A stretch of DNA of 64,000 nucleotides from Oscillibacter hominis (GCF_014334055.1 NZ_CP060490.1:2418001-2482000), one strand, 5' to 3'; positions 51,025 through 60,562 are shown, counted from the first letter of the stretch. Notes: generated by a model from the letters alone, not told the origin. Translations and numbers: made by a program.

Positions 51025-51291
51025 TCACTCCTCCAGCGCTCCGCTCTCCGCCCTCTTTTGCAGCGTGGCGGTGCTCAGCTGGCTCAAATAAACGATCTGC
51101 CGGTGATAGGGGTGGTCGCAGACCACAAAGGATTTGGGGATGTCCTCGCCCACGTCCAGCACCACGCCCTCTTCCTCCGCCCGGCTCAAATACTCCCGGC
51201 CCCGTTTGCCATAGGAGACCTGATCCAGGTCAAAGATGCCGATGACGCTGTGCTCCGGCACGATCTCGTCTTTTCCAAGATGCAGATACAT
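51025..51291 (-). CDS. RemB/DUF370-type regulator
   Basis: An 88-residue protein starting MYLHLGKDEIVPEHSVIGIF and containing DLDQVSYGKRGREYLSRAEE, the DUF370 fold of RemA and RemB, DNA-binding regulators of biofilm matrix genes in Bacillus. In Firmicutes the RemB gene (yaaB-like) lies between recF and gyrB, as here. GGAGGGACT precedes ATG 51291. The direct role in this organism is inferred. Confidence 0.85.
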   Translation of the reverse strand: MYLHLGKDEIVPEHSVIGIFDLDQVSYGKRGREYLSRAEEEGVVLDVGEDIPKSFVVCDHPYHRQIVYLSQLSTATLQKRAESGALEE

Positions 51292-51301
51292 AGTCCCTCC
51301 G

Positions 51302-52405
51302 TCAGCGGATGATCCCCCGTTCCACGTGAAACACCCGCCCGCCCAAGAGCTCCTCCAGCCGGTCGTCCTCGCAGCAGGTGATGAACACCTGGCCGCCGGA
51401 GATGCGGTTGAGCACATATTCCTGCCGCCGCTCATCCAGCTCGGAGAGCACGTCGTCCAACAGCAGCACCGGATACTCTCCAGTGACATTTTGATAAATC
51501 TCCCGCTCGGCAAGCTTCAGGGCCAGGGCGGCCGTCCTGGTCTGGCCCTGGGAGGAGTAGGTCCTGGCGCTGCGCCCGCCGATAAAGACCTCAATGTCGT
51601 CCTTATGCGGCCCGGAAAGGCAAAGGCCCGCGGCCCGCTCGGCGCTCTCATGGGACCGCTGATGGGACCGCAGCTGTTCCGCGATATCGCCCACGCTGCC
51701 AAGGGGGTCCTCCACAGTGCTGACGGTCTGATAGGTGAGGCGCAGTTCCTCCCGTCCGCCGGAGCACTCCCCATGGGCGGCTGCCGCATACTCCCCCAGG
51801 CGCTGGCACAGCTGCGCCCTGTAGTGGATCACCACCGCGCCGGTCACGGCCATCTGCTCGTTGAACTCCGGCAGCGCCTCCAGCAGGGAGGGCTTCTCCC
51901 CGCAGTCCCGGAGTATCCGGGTCTTGTGCTCATAGACCTTGTGATAGCTTGTTAGGGCCGCCGCATAGCGGGGCCGCAGCTGGCAGAGGCAGCCGTCCAA
52001 AAATTTCCTCCTGGCGGCGGCGCCGTCCCGGATGAGGTATAGGTCCTCCGGGCAGAAAAACACTGTGTTGAACACAGCGGAGAGCTCCGCCGCCGTTTTG
52101 GCCGCAACCTGGTTTACCCGCATCCTCCGCCGCCGTCCCCGGTAGAGCTCCACCTCCATGGCGAACTCCCGGTCCCGGGCAAAGACCCTGGCGCCGATCC
52201 TGGCGTCCTGCTCCTCAAAGCCAATCATCTCCCGGTCGGACCGCGCCCGGGGGGAGCGTCCGCTGGAGAGATAGGCGATGGCCTCCAGCAGATTGGTCTT
52301 GCCCTGGGCATTTTCCCCATAGATCACGTTGCACCGGGGGTCGAACTCCGCGCGCTCACAGGCGTAGTTGCGAAACCGCTCCAGAGTCAGCTCGTCAATC
52401 CGCAT
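51302..52405 (-). CDS. recF: DNA replication and repair protein RecF
   Basis: SMC-like ATPase that loads RecA at single-strand gaps. The product is 367 residues. Walker [14 protein letters not shown] is at 30-42, signature [19 protein letters not shown] near 290-308 and Walker [16 protein letters not shown] near 320-334. I chose ATG 52405 ([14 protein letters not shown]), the canonical N-terminus; it overlaps the S4 gene end by 11 bases, implying coupled translation. Confidence 0.95.
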   Translation of the reverse strand: MRIDELTLERFRNYACERAEFDPRCNVIYGENAQGKTNLLEAIAYLSSGRSPRARSDREMIGFEEQDARIGARVFARDREFAMEVELYRGRRRRMRVNQVAAKTAAELSAVFNTVFFCPEDLYLIRDGAAARRKFLDGCLCQLRPRYAAALTSYHKVYEHKTRILRDCGEKPSLLEALPEFNEQMAVTGAVVIHYRAQLCQRLGEYAAAAHGECSGGREELRLTYQTVSTVEDPLGSVGDIAEQLRSHQRSHESAERAAGLCLSGPHKDDIEVFIGGRSARTYSSQGQTRTAALALKLAEREIYQNVTGEYPVLLLDDVLSELDERRQEYVLNRISGGQVFITCCEDDRLEELLGGRVFHVERGIIR

Positions 52406-52610
52406 AGCTGAGGCCGAACTCCTGTCCGTCCGCCGAGACCACGTCCCCGGGACGCAGCTTTTTGCCGCGCATGGTGCAGACCTCTCCATTGACCAGGATT
52501 TCCCCCTCCTGGATGCGCTGCTTGGCCTCGCCGCCGGTTTCCGTGACGGCGGCAAACTTTAAAAGGTCCTGAAGCTTGATATATTCCGTTGTAATGGAAA
52601 TGATTTTCAT
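52395..52610 (-). CDS. S4-domain RNA-binding protein (YaaA/RlbA type)
   Basis: A 71-residue protein consisting of an S4 domain ([20 protein letters not shown], then [20 protein letters not shown]). This gene conventionally lies between dnaN and recF in Firmicutes. ATG 52610 has GGAGC upstream. It is thought to bind ribosomal RNA or take part in ribosome assembly. Confidence 0.9.
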   Translation of the reverse strand: MKIISITTEYIKLQDLLKFAAVTETGGEAKQRIQEGEILVNGEVCTMRGKKLRPGDVVSADGQEFGLSYAD

Positions 52611-52641
52611 ATTGCTCCGATCCGCGGCAATCACCGCTCCT

Positions 52642-53754
52642 TTATTCCGCGGCCTTCAGCCGCACCGGCAGCACCATATAGAGGAAGCTCTCCCCGCCGT
52701 CCGTGGGCACGATCACGGCCGGGGAAACGCCGGTATTCAGCTCGATCTGGACGGCCTCGGCCGGCGCATAGCGCAGCGCGTCCATGAGATAGCGGTTGTT
52801 GAAGCCGATCTCCAGGCCGCCGCCGTCGCCGGAGAGGGGGCACACGTCCTTGGATTCGCCGTTGCCCGTCTTGGCGGAGAGCATCACCTTTTCGTGGTCA
52901 AAGACACAGCGCACCGGGCTTTTCAGCTTGTCGGAAATCACCACGCTGACCCGGTCGATGCTCTCGATCAGCGCCTTTGTGTCGGCGATCAGCCGGATGG
53001 GGTTGTTGCGGGGGATGGCGTTCTTATAATCCAGGAACTCTCCCTCCAGCCGGCGGCAGATCAGCTCCGTGTCGCCCACTTCAAAGAGGATGTGGCGGTT
53101 GCCCAGGGTGACGCAGGCCAAATCCTCCACGTCCTCACAGATTTTCTCCACCTCGGAGAGGGCCGCCCCCGGCGCAACGAAGGAAAAGGCGCCGCCGTCA
53201 ATCTTCTCCAGAGGCTCACGGCGCACCGCCAGGCGGAACCCGTCCACGGACACGATGGTCAGCCCCTTGTCGTTGATCTCAAAAAGGGAGCCGGTGTGGA
53301 CCGGACGGCTCTCGTTGGTGGAGACAGCGAACAACGTCTGGCCGATCATCTCCCGCAGCACCTTTTGCTGAATGGAGATGGAAAACTCATCCTCCACCGC
53401 CGGCAGCTCCGGATAATCGGCGGCACTGAGGCCTAAGATGTCGAAGGCCGCGTCGCCGCAGCTCAAATGGACCATAAAGCGGTCGTCGGACGCAAAGGTG
53501 ACCACATCGTCGGGCATTTTGCGGATGATGTCGCCGAAGAGGCGGGCGTTGAGGACGATTTCGCCGCCCTCGGTGATGTCGGCACTGACTTTGGCGCGGA
53601 TGCCGGTCTGCATGTTGTAGCCGGAGATGGTCAGGATATCGCCCGCCTGGAGGAGGAGCCCTTCCAGCGCGGGGATGGAGCTCTTAGTGGAAACGGCCCG
53701 GGAGGTAGTGGCGATTACGCTCTGGAGGAGGGCCTTCTCACAGGAGAATTTCAT
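52642..53754 (-). CDS. dnaN: DNA polymerase III beta subunit (sliding clamp)
   Basis: Ring-forming processivity clamp for replication. The product is 370 residues with three topologically similar domains of about 120 each. Typical blocks are [20 protein letters not shown] at the start, [20 protein letters not shown], and the ending [22 protein letters not shown] precedes ATG 53754. Placed between the origin box cluster and recF as in most Firmicutes. Confidence 0.98.
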   Translation of the reverse strand: MKFSCEKALLQSVIATTSRAVSTKSSIPALEGLLLQAGDILTISGYNMQTGIRAKVSADITEGGEIVLNARLFGDIIRKMPDDVVTFASDDRFMVHLSCGDAAFDILGLSAADYPELPAVEDEFSISIQQKVLREMIGQTLFAVSTNESRPVHTGSLFEINDKGLTIVSVDGFRLAVRREPLEKIDGGAFSFVAPGAALSEVEKICEDVEDLACVTLGNRHILFEVGDTELICRRLEGEFLDYKNAIPRNNPIRLIADTKALIESIDRVSVVISDKLKSPVRCVFDHEKVMLSAKTGNGESKDVCPLSGDGGGLEIGFNNRYLMDALRYAPAEAVQIELNTGVSPAVIVPTDGGESFLYMVLPVRLKAAE

Positions 53755-54006
53755 GTAGATCCTTCCTTTCGAAAAAAAGTTTGCAAAGGATGCATATCAT
53801 CAGCAAGAAAAGCATAGGATATGAAGTTAGTAACAGTAGCAGCAGGGGGCCTTTTGTGTGGAAAAGGCGGGAAACGTCGATTTCCGTAAGGGTTGTCCAT
53901 CCACAGGGGATGTGGACAAATTGCGCTGTTTTTCCACATCAGAAAATTGGGGCATCTTTTCCACATTGGAGTTTTCCTTTTCCACAGCAAATTGTGGAAA
54001 GGATGC
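53755..54006. other. oriC: Replication origin region (DnaA-box cluster between dnaA and dnaN)
   Basis: Seven DnaA-box-like 9-mers lie within 145 bases: TGTGGAAAA 53857, CCATCCACA 53897, TGTGGACAA 53911, TTTTCCACA 53930, 53957 and 53978, TGTGGAAAG 53993. All are one or two changes from TTATCCACA; no perfect consensus box is seen. AT-rich stretches lie between them. Together with the strand switch at dnaA/rpmH this marks the chromosomal origin; whether an unwinding element lies here or upstream of dnaA is not decided. Confidence 0.7.
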
Positions 54007-55326
54007 CTACTTTTTGGAGTTGATGTTGGTGGTCAGTTCCTTGATGATTTCGGCAAAGGCGGGGTCACTGCGGATCTGCTTCTCCACCTTTTCAATGGAG
54101 TGCTTCACCGTGGCGTGGTCCCGGTTGCCAAACTCCCGGCCGATGTCCACCAAAGAGAGGTTGGTCATGCGGCGGATCAGGTACATGGCGATCTGGCGGC
54201 CCTGGACGGCGTCCTTCACCCGCTGCTGGCCCCGGATGATGTTTTCCTCCATATTGTAGAAGCGGCAGACGTATCCGATGATCATCTCCGGCGTGGGGAT
54301 AATTTCCCCGCTCTTGGAGAGGATGTCCCGGATGGCACGCTTCACAGCCTCCTCGTCCACGTTGTTGCCCAAAAGGTCTTTGTAGGCCAGAATCTTGTTG
54401 ATGGTGCCCTCAAGCTGGCGCACGTTGGCCGTAACCTTCTCGGCAATAAAGCCGGCGATGGAATCTGGGAGTTCCATACCCAGCATGGCGGCTTTGTTTT
54501 TGATGATGGCCATCCGTGTCTCAAAGTCCGGCGGCGCAACGTCCGCCAGAAGTCCCCACTCAAAACGGGTGCGCAGACGGTCGTCCAGCAGCGTCATCTC
54601 AGAGGGGGGACGGTCGGAGGTGAGGACAATCTGCTTGCCCGATTCATAGAGGGTGTTGAAGGTGTGGAAGAATTCGTTCTGCACCTGCTCCTTACCGGCC
54701 ACAAACTGCACGTCGTCCACCAACAGCAGGTCCGCCTCCCGGTACCGGGCGCGGAACTCGCTGCCCCGGCCCGCCCGGATCAGTTCGATGAATTGGTTGA
54801 TGAAGTCGTCGCCCTTCACATAGGCGATTTTGGCCTTGGCGTTATTTTTGCGGATCAGGTGGGCAATGGCGTAGAGGAGATGGGTCTTGCCAAGGCCCGA
54901 GTCGCCGTAGATCAGCAGCGGGTTGTAGTTGGCGGCGGGCCGCTCCGCCACGGACCGGGCGGCGGCGTAGGCCAGCTTGTTGGACGGGCCCACCACAAAG
55001 GTCTCAAAGGTAAAGTCGTCCGATTCAAAGAGGCTGCGTGTTTTTTTCGCACTCTCCGGCGACTCAAACGCAGCGTATTCCTCCTCATCCAGGATTTTCA
55101 CTTCAAACTCGTGGGAAAAGATGTCCTGGAGTGCGGCGCGGATATTGTCCAGGAACAAAGATTCGATGTAGCCTTTTTTAAAGTCGTTGGGACAGCGGAA
55201 GTAAAAGGTAAACTCCCGGATGTCCACCGGTTCCAGCTCGTCGAACCAGGTGGAGATGGTGGTTTCGGACAGCTCGCTTTGCAGCTTCTGCAAAACGGTG
55301 GTCCAGATGTCTGCCACGGAATTCAA
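54007..55326 (-). CDS. dnaA: Chromosomal replication initiator protein DnaA
   Basis: AAA+ ATPase that binds DnaA boxes and opens the origin. The product is 439 residues. Domain I begins NSVADIWTTVLQKLQSELSE. Walker A GDSGLGKTH is at 141-149, Walker B DLLLVDDVQF near 205, and the C-terminal DNA-binding signature is GREFGNRDHATVKHSI. Domain II is short. The start is TTG 55326 with GAAAGGGG 9 bases upstream; the longer frame to 55458 covers the promoter region and is not used. First gene of the minus-strand origin operon. Confidence 0.97.
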   Translation of the reverse strand: MNSVADIWTTVLQKLQSELSETTISTWFDELEPVDIREFTFYFRCPNDFKKGYIESLFLDNIRAALQDIFSHEFEVKILDEEEYAAFESPESAKKTRSLFESDDFTFETFVVGPSNKLAYAAARSVAERPAANYNPLLIYGDSGLGKTHLLYAIAHLIRKNNAKAKIAYVKGDDFINQFIELIRAGRGSEFRARYREADLLLVDDVQFVAGKEQVQNEFFHTFNTLYESGKQIVLTSDRPPSEMTLLDDRLRTRFEWGLLADVAPPDFETRMAIIKNKAAMLGMELPDSIAGFIAEKVTANVRQLEGTINKILAYKDLLGNNVDEEAVKRAIRDILSKSGEIIPTPEMIIGYVCRFYNMEENIIRGQQRVKDAVQGRQIAMYLIRRMTNLSLVDIGREFGNRDHATVKHSIEKVEKQIRSDPAFAEIIKELTTNINSKK

Positions 55327-55378
55327 CGCGTTACGCCCCTTTCTGAACAGGCAAAATGCAGCAAAATAATACTGTACC

Positions 55379-55407
55379 AGTATACCAAAAAAGGGCTCTG
55401 GTGTCCA
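55379..55407 (-). promoter_or_regulatory. Predicted promoter of dnaA
   Basis: On the minus strand TGGACA (55402-55407), 17-base spacer, TATACT (55379-55384), about 53 bases before the TTG start. Confidence 0.6.
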
Positions 55408-55579
55408 TACATATTCTAATAAATAAGAAGTGAAACTGCACAAGAAAATGGTTCCCATACTCTTCCATTTCTATACACAAGATGTAGCGCGGTGTGATAG
55501 TTGTCCCACTATATTTTGAAAGGACTGGAAAAAGTGCGCAAAGTATGGGAAAACAAGAGTTTTTTTACCGGTTTATGTA
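55408..55579. other. AT-rich gap between divergent dnaA and rpmH promoters
   Basis: No gene. AT-rich region of the strand switch; contains CTATACACA-like and short T-rich stretches, but no dense DnaA-box cluster. It could hold the origin unwinding element. Confidence 0.4.
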
Positions 55580-55608
55580 TTGACACCTTTTGAAAAAGTC
55601 TGTATACT
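55580..55608 (+). promoter_or_regulatory. Promoter of rpmH
   Basis: Perfect TTGACA (55580-55585), 17-base spacer, TATACT (55603-55608); a strong sigma-A promoter with a 128-base leader before rpmH. Confidence 0.85.
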
Positions 55609-55735
55609 ATTCGGTGCGTCACAATTGGTTGACGCACGAATGGATTACTGCGGCGGAAGGCTTGCCGTCTGTCGTCGAGTAAGTGCGGGAAGGGATTCCC
55701 CGGCCCGCCGGAATTATAACAGGAGGTGTCTTAAG

Positions 55736-55876
55736 ATGGCAACGAAACGTACCTATCAGCCCAAGAAACTGCACGGCCAGAAGGTCCACGGCTTCCGCAA
55801 GAGAATGGCGAGCGCCAACGGCCGCAAGGTTTTGTCCCGCCGCCGCGCAAAGGGCCGCGCACAGCTGTCCTACTAA
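55736..55876 (+). CDS. rpmH: 50S ribosomal protein L34
   Basis: A 46-residue, highly basic protein: [20 protein letters not shown] and ending [20 protein letters not shown] precedes ATG 55736. It opens the operon rpmH-rnpA-yidD-yidC-jag that is conserved beside the bacterial origin. Confidence 0.98.
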   Translation: MATKRTYQPKKLHGQKVHGFRKRMASANGRKVLSRRRAKGRAQLSY

Positions 55877-55993
55877 GAGGACTTGGACACCCGGTCAGAA
55901 TCAAATTATTTTAAGGGGCGGTAGAGGAACATTCTGCCGTCCCTAAAAAGCTGTATGCCTGGTTGTCCAGGCCTGACCGGATGAGGAGGACGC

Positions 55994-56338
55994 ATGAAAA
56001 AAGCCGTCACGCTGAAAAAAAACTATGAGTTCCAGAGGATGTACCGCAAGGCAAAGTCGGCGGTGAGTCCCTGCGTGGTGGTCTACTGCCGGAACAATCG
56101 CCTGGACCACAACCGCATCGGCATCACTGTATCCACCAAGCTTGGAAAGGCCGTGGTGCGAAACCGTGCCCGGCGCCGCCTGCGGGAGGCCTATCGCCTG
56201 CACTCTGCCCACATCCGGCCGGGCTGCGACTTTGTGATGGTGGCCCGGGGGCGGCTGCTCAGCGCGCCCTGGCACCAGGTGTGCGCCCAGCTGCGCCAAT
56301 GCATGGATAAGCTTGGCGTGTGGAAGGAAGAGGGATGA
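55994..56338 (+). CDS. rnpA: Ribonuclease P protein component
   Basis: Basic 114-residue protein that helps the RNase P RNA cut tRNA 5' leaders. It starts [20 protein letters not shown] and carries the conserved RNR region [19 protein letters not shown] at about 54-72. ATG 55994 has GAGGAGGA upstream. Its stop overlaps the yidD start (ATGA at 56335). Confidence 0.96.
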   Translation: MKKAVTLKKNYEFQRMYRKAKSAVSPCVVVYCRNNRLDHNRIGITVSTKLGKAVVRNRARRRLREAYRLHSAHIRPGCDFVMVARGRLLSAPWHQVCAQLRQCMDKLGVWKEEG

Positions 56339-56544
56339 AGCGGCTGCTTATTGCGCTGGTGCGATTTTACCGCAGGGAGATCTCGCCGGCTTTCCCGCCG
56401 CGCTGCCGCTATATCCCCACCTGCTCCCAGTACGCCCTGGAGGCCATTGAAAAATACGGCGCGCTCAAAGGCTCCTATCTTGCGTTCCGCCGCGTTCTGC
56501 GCTGCAACCCCTTCCACAAGGGCGGGTATGACCCTGTCCCGTAG
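56335..56544 (+). CDS. yidD: Membrane protein insertion efficiency factor YidD
   Basis: A 69-residue protein with the family pattern [40 protein letters not shown] and ending [14 protein letters not shown]. It assists YidC at the membrane. ATG 56335 overlaps the rnpA stop; AGAGGG lies upstream. Confidence 0.95.
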   Translation: MKRLLIALVRFYRREISPAFPPRCRYIPTCSQYALEAIEKYGALKGSYLAFRRVLRCNPFHKGGYDPVP

Positions 56545-56582
56545 CGAACCCCATTTTTTGAACAAAAATCGGAGGAAACCAC

Positions 56583-57725
56583 ATGTTTGCAACGCTTGGA
56601 TACTATATTTGTATCCCATTCGCCGCGCTGCTGCGCCTGTTTTACAATGTGACGGGCTCTTACGGCGTGTCGCTGATCCTGTTTACCCTGGTGATCAAGC
56701 TGGTGATGCTGCCCTTCCAGATGAAGTCCAAAAAGGGAATGATGCGCATGTCCCGGATGAGCGGCAAGCTGAAGGACCTGCAGACCCGGTATAAGAACAA
56801 TCAGCAGAAGTATGCCGAGGAAGTGCAGAAGCTCTATGCCGAGGAGGGTGTCAGCCCCATGGGCGGCTGCCTCTGGAGCTTTTTGCCCCTGCCCATCCTG
56901 ATCGCCCTGTACTCCATCATCCGCAGCCCCATTACCCACTTCATGAACCTGGGCGGCCTGGCCGCCGGCAGCGGCATGCTCACCGCTGCCAAGGAAGCCA
57001 TCTCCGCGGCAGGGCTGCAGCTGACCAGCAGCGTAGCCTATGAGCAGATCGAGATCGTAAAGGTCATCGGCTCCAACGCCGACAAGGCACCCATTGCCAA
57101 TTTCCTCTCCCAGCACACCAGCTGGATCTATATGGACTACAACTTCCTGGGGCTGGATATGAGCGCCACCCCCGGCCAGCACATGGGAGACTTCTCCAAC
57201 GGCATCAGCTGGGGGCTGATCGGCCTGATGCTGATCCCCATCCTCTCCGGCGCGCTGAGCTTCCTGCAGAGCCGGATCACCATGTCTTCCCAGCCCGCGG
57301 CAGACCCCGCCGCCGCCCGCTCCACCAAGATGATGACTTGGATGATGCCCTTGATGAGCGTATACATCGGCTTCATTATGCCGGCCGCCCTGGGCGTGTA
57401 CTGGATCGCCCAGAGCCTGTTCTCCATTGTGCAGGAGTACTTCCTCAGCAGGTTCTACAACCAGAAGTTAGAGGAAGAAGAAGCGGTCAGGGAAGCCCAG
57501 CGGGCGGAAGTACGCCGCCAGCATCAGGAGGAGGCCAAGAGGCAGGCCCAGCTCCAGCGGGAGATCAACGCCTCCAACCAGGCGAAAAAGAAGATTGCCG
57601 CAAAGCGGGCGGAGAAGCTGGAAAAGAAGTCCAAGGAAAAACCCAGGACCAACGAGAACGGCCGCGTGGGCGACCGTCCCTATGCCCGGGGCCGCACCTT
57701 CAGCGAGGATCATTATAAAGACTAA
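56583..57725 (+). CDS. yidC: Membrane protein insertase YidC (SpoIIIJ-type)
   Basis: Inserts proteins into the cytoplasmic membrane; the Bacillus homologue SpoIIIJ is also needed in sporulation. The 380-residue product has about five membrane helices, first FYNVTGSYGVSLILFTLVIK. The hydrophilic-groove helix region LVIKLVMLPFQMKSKKGMMR carries the conserved charged turn, and PMGGCLWSFLPLPILIALYS follows. The C-terminal ~80 residues form a long, very basic, Arg/Lys/Gln-rich tail, longer than in many relatives. There is no N-terminal lipobox. CGGAGGA precedes ATG 56583. Confidence 0.95.
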   Translation: MFATLGYYICIPFAALLRLFYNVTGSYGVSLILFTLVIKLVMLPFQMKSKKGMMRMSRMSGKLKDLQTRYKNNQQKYAEEVQKLYAEEGVSPMGGCLWSFLPLPILIALYSIIRSPITHFMNLGGLAAGSGMLTAAKEAISAAGLQLTSSVAYEQIEIVKVIGSNADKAPIANFLSQHTSWIYMDYNFLGLDMSATPGQHMGDFSNGISWGLIGLMLIPILSGALSFLQSRITMSSQPAADPAAARSTKMMTWMMPLMSVYIGFIMPAALGVYWIAQSLFSIVQEYFLSRFYNQKLEEEEAVREAQRAEVRRQHQEEAKRQAQLQREINASNQAKKKIAAKRAEKLEKKSKEKPRTNENGRVGDRPYARGRTFSEDHYKD

Positions 57726-57737
57726 GGAGCAACTGCC

Positions 57738-58571
57738 ATGAGTTATATTGAAGTAACCGGCAAGAATGAGGACGAGGCCATTGCCAAGGCGCTGGCCCAG
57801 CTCAAGCTTGACCGCGATGATGTATCTGTGGAAATCTTAGAGCGCTCCAAGCCCGGCTTCTTAGGGATCGGCGCGGTGGCGGCCAAGGTCCGCGTCAGCT
57901 ATGAGGGACCGGAACAGAGTGATTGGAAAGAGGAACTGAAGGCCGAGCCGGTGAAGGAGACTCCGGTAAAAGCAGCGCCAAAAGTTACTCCCGTCCCCAA
58001 GAGTGTGCCGAAGGCGGTGGAAAAGCCGGCGGTGGAAAAGGCTGCGCCGATTGCCCCAAAGACGGAGCAGTTCCAAGTGGAAAGCGAAGAGTTGGGGGAG
58101 CCCTGCGACGATGAAAAGGCCCAGCAGATCAAGGCCTTTTTGAACGGCCTCCTGGAGCAGATGGAGAGCCCCGCCGAGGTGAAGGTCTACCAGCCGGAGA
58201 AGGGCCGCTACAAGGTCTTTTTGGAGGGCGACAAATTGGGCGCGCTGATCGGGCGCCGGGGAGAAACATTGGATGCCATCCAGCAGCTCACCAATTACGC
58301 CGTCAACCGGGGTTCCGGCAGCCGGGTGCGGATTCACCTGGACGCGGAGAATTACCGTAAGAAGCGGGAGCAGAGCCTCCAGCGCCTGGCCGTCAAGGTG
58401 GCGGGGAAGGTGACCAAGTACCGCCGCAACGTGACGTTGGAGCCTATGAACGCCTATGAGCGCCATGTGATCCACACCGCTCTCCAGGAAACGCCCAACA
58501 TCACCACTTACTCCACCGGCACCGAGCCCAACCGCCGGGTCATCGTGGCCTACGACAGAAACAAACAGTGA
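57738..58571 (+). CDS. jag: RNA-binding protein Jag/KhpB
   Basis: A 277-residue protein with three parts: Jag_N domain (1-50, YIEVTGKNEDEAIAKALAQL, then PGFLGIGAVAAKVRV), a low-complexity Lys/Pro/Val linker (about 62-115), a KH-II domain (about 130-205, DKLGALIGRRGETLDAIQQL) and a C-terminal R3H domain (about 215-275, MNAYERHVIHTALQETPNIT). It binds RNA and works with YidC/SpoIIIJ and cell-elongation control. TAAGGAG precedes ATG 57738. Last gene of the origin-side operon. Confidence 0.95.
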   Translation: MSYIEVTGKNEDEAIAKALAQLKLDRDDVSVEILERSKPGFLGIGAVAAKVRVSYEGPEQSDWKEELKAEPVKETPVKAAPKVTPVPKSVPKAVEKPAVEKAAPIAPKTEQFQVESEELGEPCDDEKAQQIKAFLNGLLEQMESPAEVKVYQPEKGRYKVFLEGDKLGALIGRRGETLDAIQQLTNYAVNRGSGSRVRIHLDAENYRKKREQSLQRLAVKVAGKVTKYRRNVTLEPMNAYERHVIHTALQETPNITTYSTGTEPNRRVIVAYDRNKQ

Positions 58572-58573
58572 GG

Positions 58574-58607
58574 AAAAACCGTCTGGCTTCAGCCGGACGG
58601 TTTTTTT
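58574..58607 (+). terminator. Rho-independent terminator of the rpmH-jag operon
   Basis: AAAAACCGTCTGGCT and AGCCGGACGGTTTTT (one G-U pair) followed by more T. Confidence 0.85.
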
Positions 58608-58661
58608 CTGCACGCTGTGACAAATCGCCTCCATGGATCGTTTTATGGGTGAATGCATTCA

Positions 58662-58691
58662 AAGTAAGGAAACCGGAAGTAAGGAAACCGG
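58662..58691 (+). repeat. 15-bp tandem duplication before the ECF sigma gene
   Basis: AAGTAAGGAAACCGG occurs twice directly adjacent (58662-58676 and 58677-58691), 35 bases before the sigma start. It could double an ECF -35-like GGAAAC element or simply be replication slippage. Confidence 0.6.
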
Positions 58692-58725
58692 CGCCGCTTG
58701 CTCCGGCGCCGGCAGGTGAAACGCG

Positions 58726-59190
58726 ATGGAACAAAATAGCTTTCTTGACGCAGTGGAGCTCCACCGGGACATGGTGTTTCGGATTGCGCTCCATCAGTGC
58801 GGCAACCCGCACGACGCGGACGACGCGGTGCAGGAGGTCTTCCTGCGGCTCTATGGGGAGAAAAAGCCCTTTGAGGGGCCGGAGCATCTGCGCCGCTGGC
58901 TGATCCGGGTGACGATCAATCTGTGCAGGGACATGCTGCGCAGCCCCTGGCGCAGGCGCAGGGTGTCCCTGGACGCTTTGCCGCCTGCCTTTGAAACGCC
59001 GGAGCAGGAGTCTCTCTACCAGTCGGTGATGGCGCTTCCGGAGAAATACCGGACCGTGCTGGACCTCTTTTACTATGAGGGATTTTCCGTGCAGGAGATC
59101 GCGGAGCTGCTCCACGTGAGCGTGACCTCCGTGACCACCCGGCTTTCCCGGGCAAGGAAGCTTTTGAAGCAGCAGCTGACGGAGGTGTAA
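58726..59190 (+). CDS. ECF RNA polymerase sigma factor
   Basis: A 154-residue sigma factor of minimal size. Region 2: MVFRIALHQCGNPHDADDAV, then QEVFLRLYGEKKPFEGPEHL and WLIRVTINLCRDMLRSPWRR. Region 4: LPEKYRTVLDLFYYEGFSVQ, EIAELLHVSVTSVTTRLSRA. CAGGTG precedes ATG 58726. The membrane protein gene starting 2 bases after its stop is its likely anti-sigma factor. Confidence 0.92.
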   Translation: MEQNSFLDAVELHRDMVFRIALHQCGNPHDADDAVQEVFLRLYGEKKPFEGPEHLRRWLIRVTINLCRDMLRSPWRRRRVSLDALPPAFETPEQESLYQSVMALPEKYRTVLDLFYYEGFSVQEIAELLHVSVTSVTTRLSRARKLLKQQLTEV

Positions 59191-59191
59191 C

Positions 59192-60562
59192 ATGGAACTC
59201 AAAGATTTATATCGGGAAACTTTTTCCCAGGTACACGCTTCCGCAGACATTCGATGGGAGGTTATGGAAATGAGACGGCAAAAACGGCGCAGAAGGCATG
59301 TGGCCTTAACGGCCGCGGTGCTCTGCCTCTTGGCGGCGCTGACATGTACGGCCGTGGCAACGGACTTTTTCGGCCTGCGGCAGTGGCTGATGCCGGAAAA
59401 GGCCACCGTGCAGATGCCGGACGGTGAGGGCGGCCTGCAGGGGGTTCAGATGGACAGCATTACGCTCTCCGGCTATGCGGACACACCGGAGAGCCGGGCC
59501 ACGGCGGAGTGGCAGATCTTTTTAGAGGGCTACGACCCGGACGGCTCCATTTTGAAGGAGATCGGCAACAGCCCCACGGGCCTGGAGGAGCGCTACAACT
59601 TTTATCAGGCCTACAACCGGGAGATGGCGGACAAGCTGGACGAGATCACGGAGCGCTACGGCCTTGCCCTGCATACCGCCATACAGGATGTGCTGAGCCG
59701 GGAGGACCTCTTCTCCCGGGCGGGCGGGGCATTCCTTGCACCGACCCACACGCCCTTCAGCGCCTATCTCTATGAGGACGGCACCCTCCACTACGACGGG
59801 GAGGCGGATATAGACGGGTACGGCATCTTGGACTATCAGTTCATGCGCTGCGTCAAGGGGAGCTTCACCGACGTGATGCTGGCCGTGGGGAATGTGTCAT
59901 CCTACCGGGAGTGGGGTTATACCACCTCCTGCGGGCAGGAGGTGCGGCTGGGGCTGGGGCCGGGCAAGGCGCTGGTCCTGGCGGAACTGAAGGAGAGCTT
60001 TGTCACCCTCAACGTCCTTGCCGGCAGCAGCGACAGATTGACCAACGAAGAGGTGGAAGAGCTGGCAGACGGGATCGATTACACCCTCCTGAACCTGGAC
60101 AGGGCGGAGCTGGCCCGGCTGGCAACCCTTCCGGCGGAAGAGGAGAAGCGCGATGGGGAGGATGTCCTCTACGCCCAGACCGGCATAGAGGAGCAGGCGG
60201 CCCAGGCGTTTTACAGGGAGTTTGTCCAGGCGTTGGAGGACGGCCGCAGACGGGACGCGGCGGAAAAAATCCACTGGCCCGCGGAGGTGACGACGGCGGA
60301 CGGAACCGTGACGGTGGAGACGGCGGCGGATTTTTTGGATGCCTACGACAGCATTGTGACGGAGCCGCTGCTGCAAGCCATCCATGAAAACCAGTACGAT
60401 GAAAACCGCTCGGACCTCTTTGCCGCCGACGGGATGGTGGGCGCCGCCGGGGGCGCCATCTGGTTTGCCCAGATGGAAGACGGTACCCTTGCGGTGATGA
60501 CGGTGCAGAGCCCGGAGGGCTGGGCCGTCCGCCCTGCCCGGGCAGAGGTGAGTGCAGGATAA
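59192..60562 (+). CDS. Membrane anti-sigma-like protein of unknown signal
   Basis: A 456-residue protein. The N-terminal ~35 residues are cytoplasmic and Arg-rich (EMRRQKRRRRH), a single membrane helix follows at about 37-57 (VALTAAVLCLLAALTCTAVA), and a 400-residue outside region follows. That region has two parts: an N-terminal half (about 75-280) and a C-terminal half (about 330-456) ending in a compact beta domain (AIWFAQMEDGTLAVMTVQSP). GGAGGTG before ATG 59192 lies within the sigma gene end. Arrangement identifies it as the regulator of the sigma factor; sensor domains were not recognised. Longer than typical anti-sigma factors. Confidence 0.7.
   Translation: MELKDLYRETFSQVHASADIRWEVMEMRRQKRRRRHVALTAAVLCLLAALTCTAVATDFFGLRQWLMPEKATVQMPDGEGGLQGVQMDSITLSGYADTPESRATAEWQIFLEGYDPDGSILKEIGNSPTGLEERYNFYQAYNREMADKLDEITERYGLALHTAIQDVLSREDLFSRAGGAFLAPTHTPFSAYLYEDGTLHYDGEADIDGYGILDYQFMRCVKGSFTDVMLAVGNVSSYREWGYTTSCGQEVRLGLGPGKALVLAELKESFVTLNVLAGSSDRLTNEEVEELADGIDYTLLNLDRAELARLATLPAEEEKRDGEDVLYAQTGIEEQAAQAFYREFVQALEDGRRRDAAEKIHWPAEVTTADGTVTVETAADFLDAYDSIVTEPLLQAIHENQYDENRSDLFAADGMVGAAGGAIWFAQMEDGTLAVMTVQSPEGWAVRPARAEVSAG

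Noticed and set aside
53893..55419. 508-codon plus-strand frame opposite dnaA
   Set aside because: Shadow of dnaA which also runs across the DnaA-box cluster.
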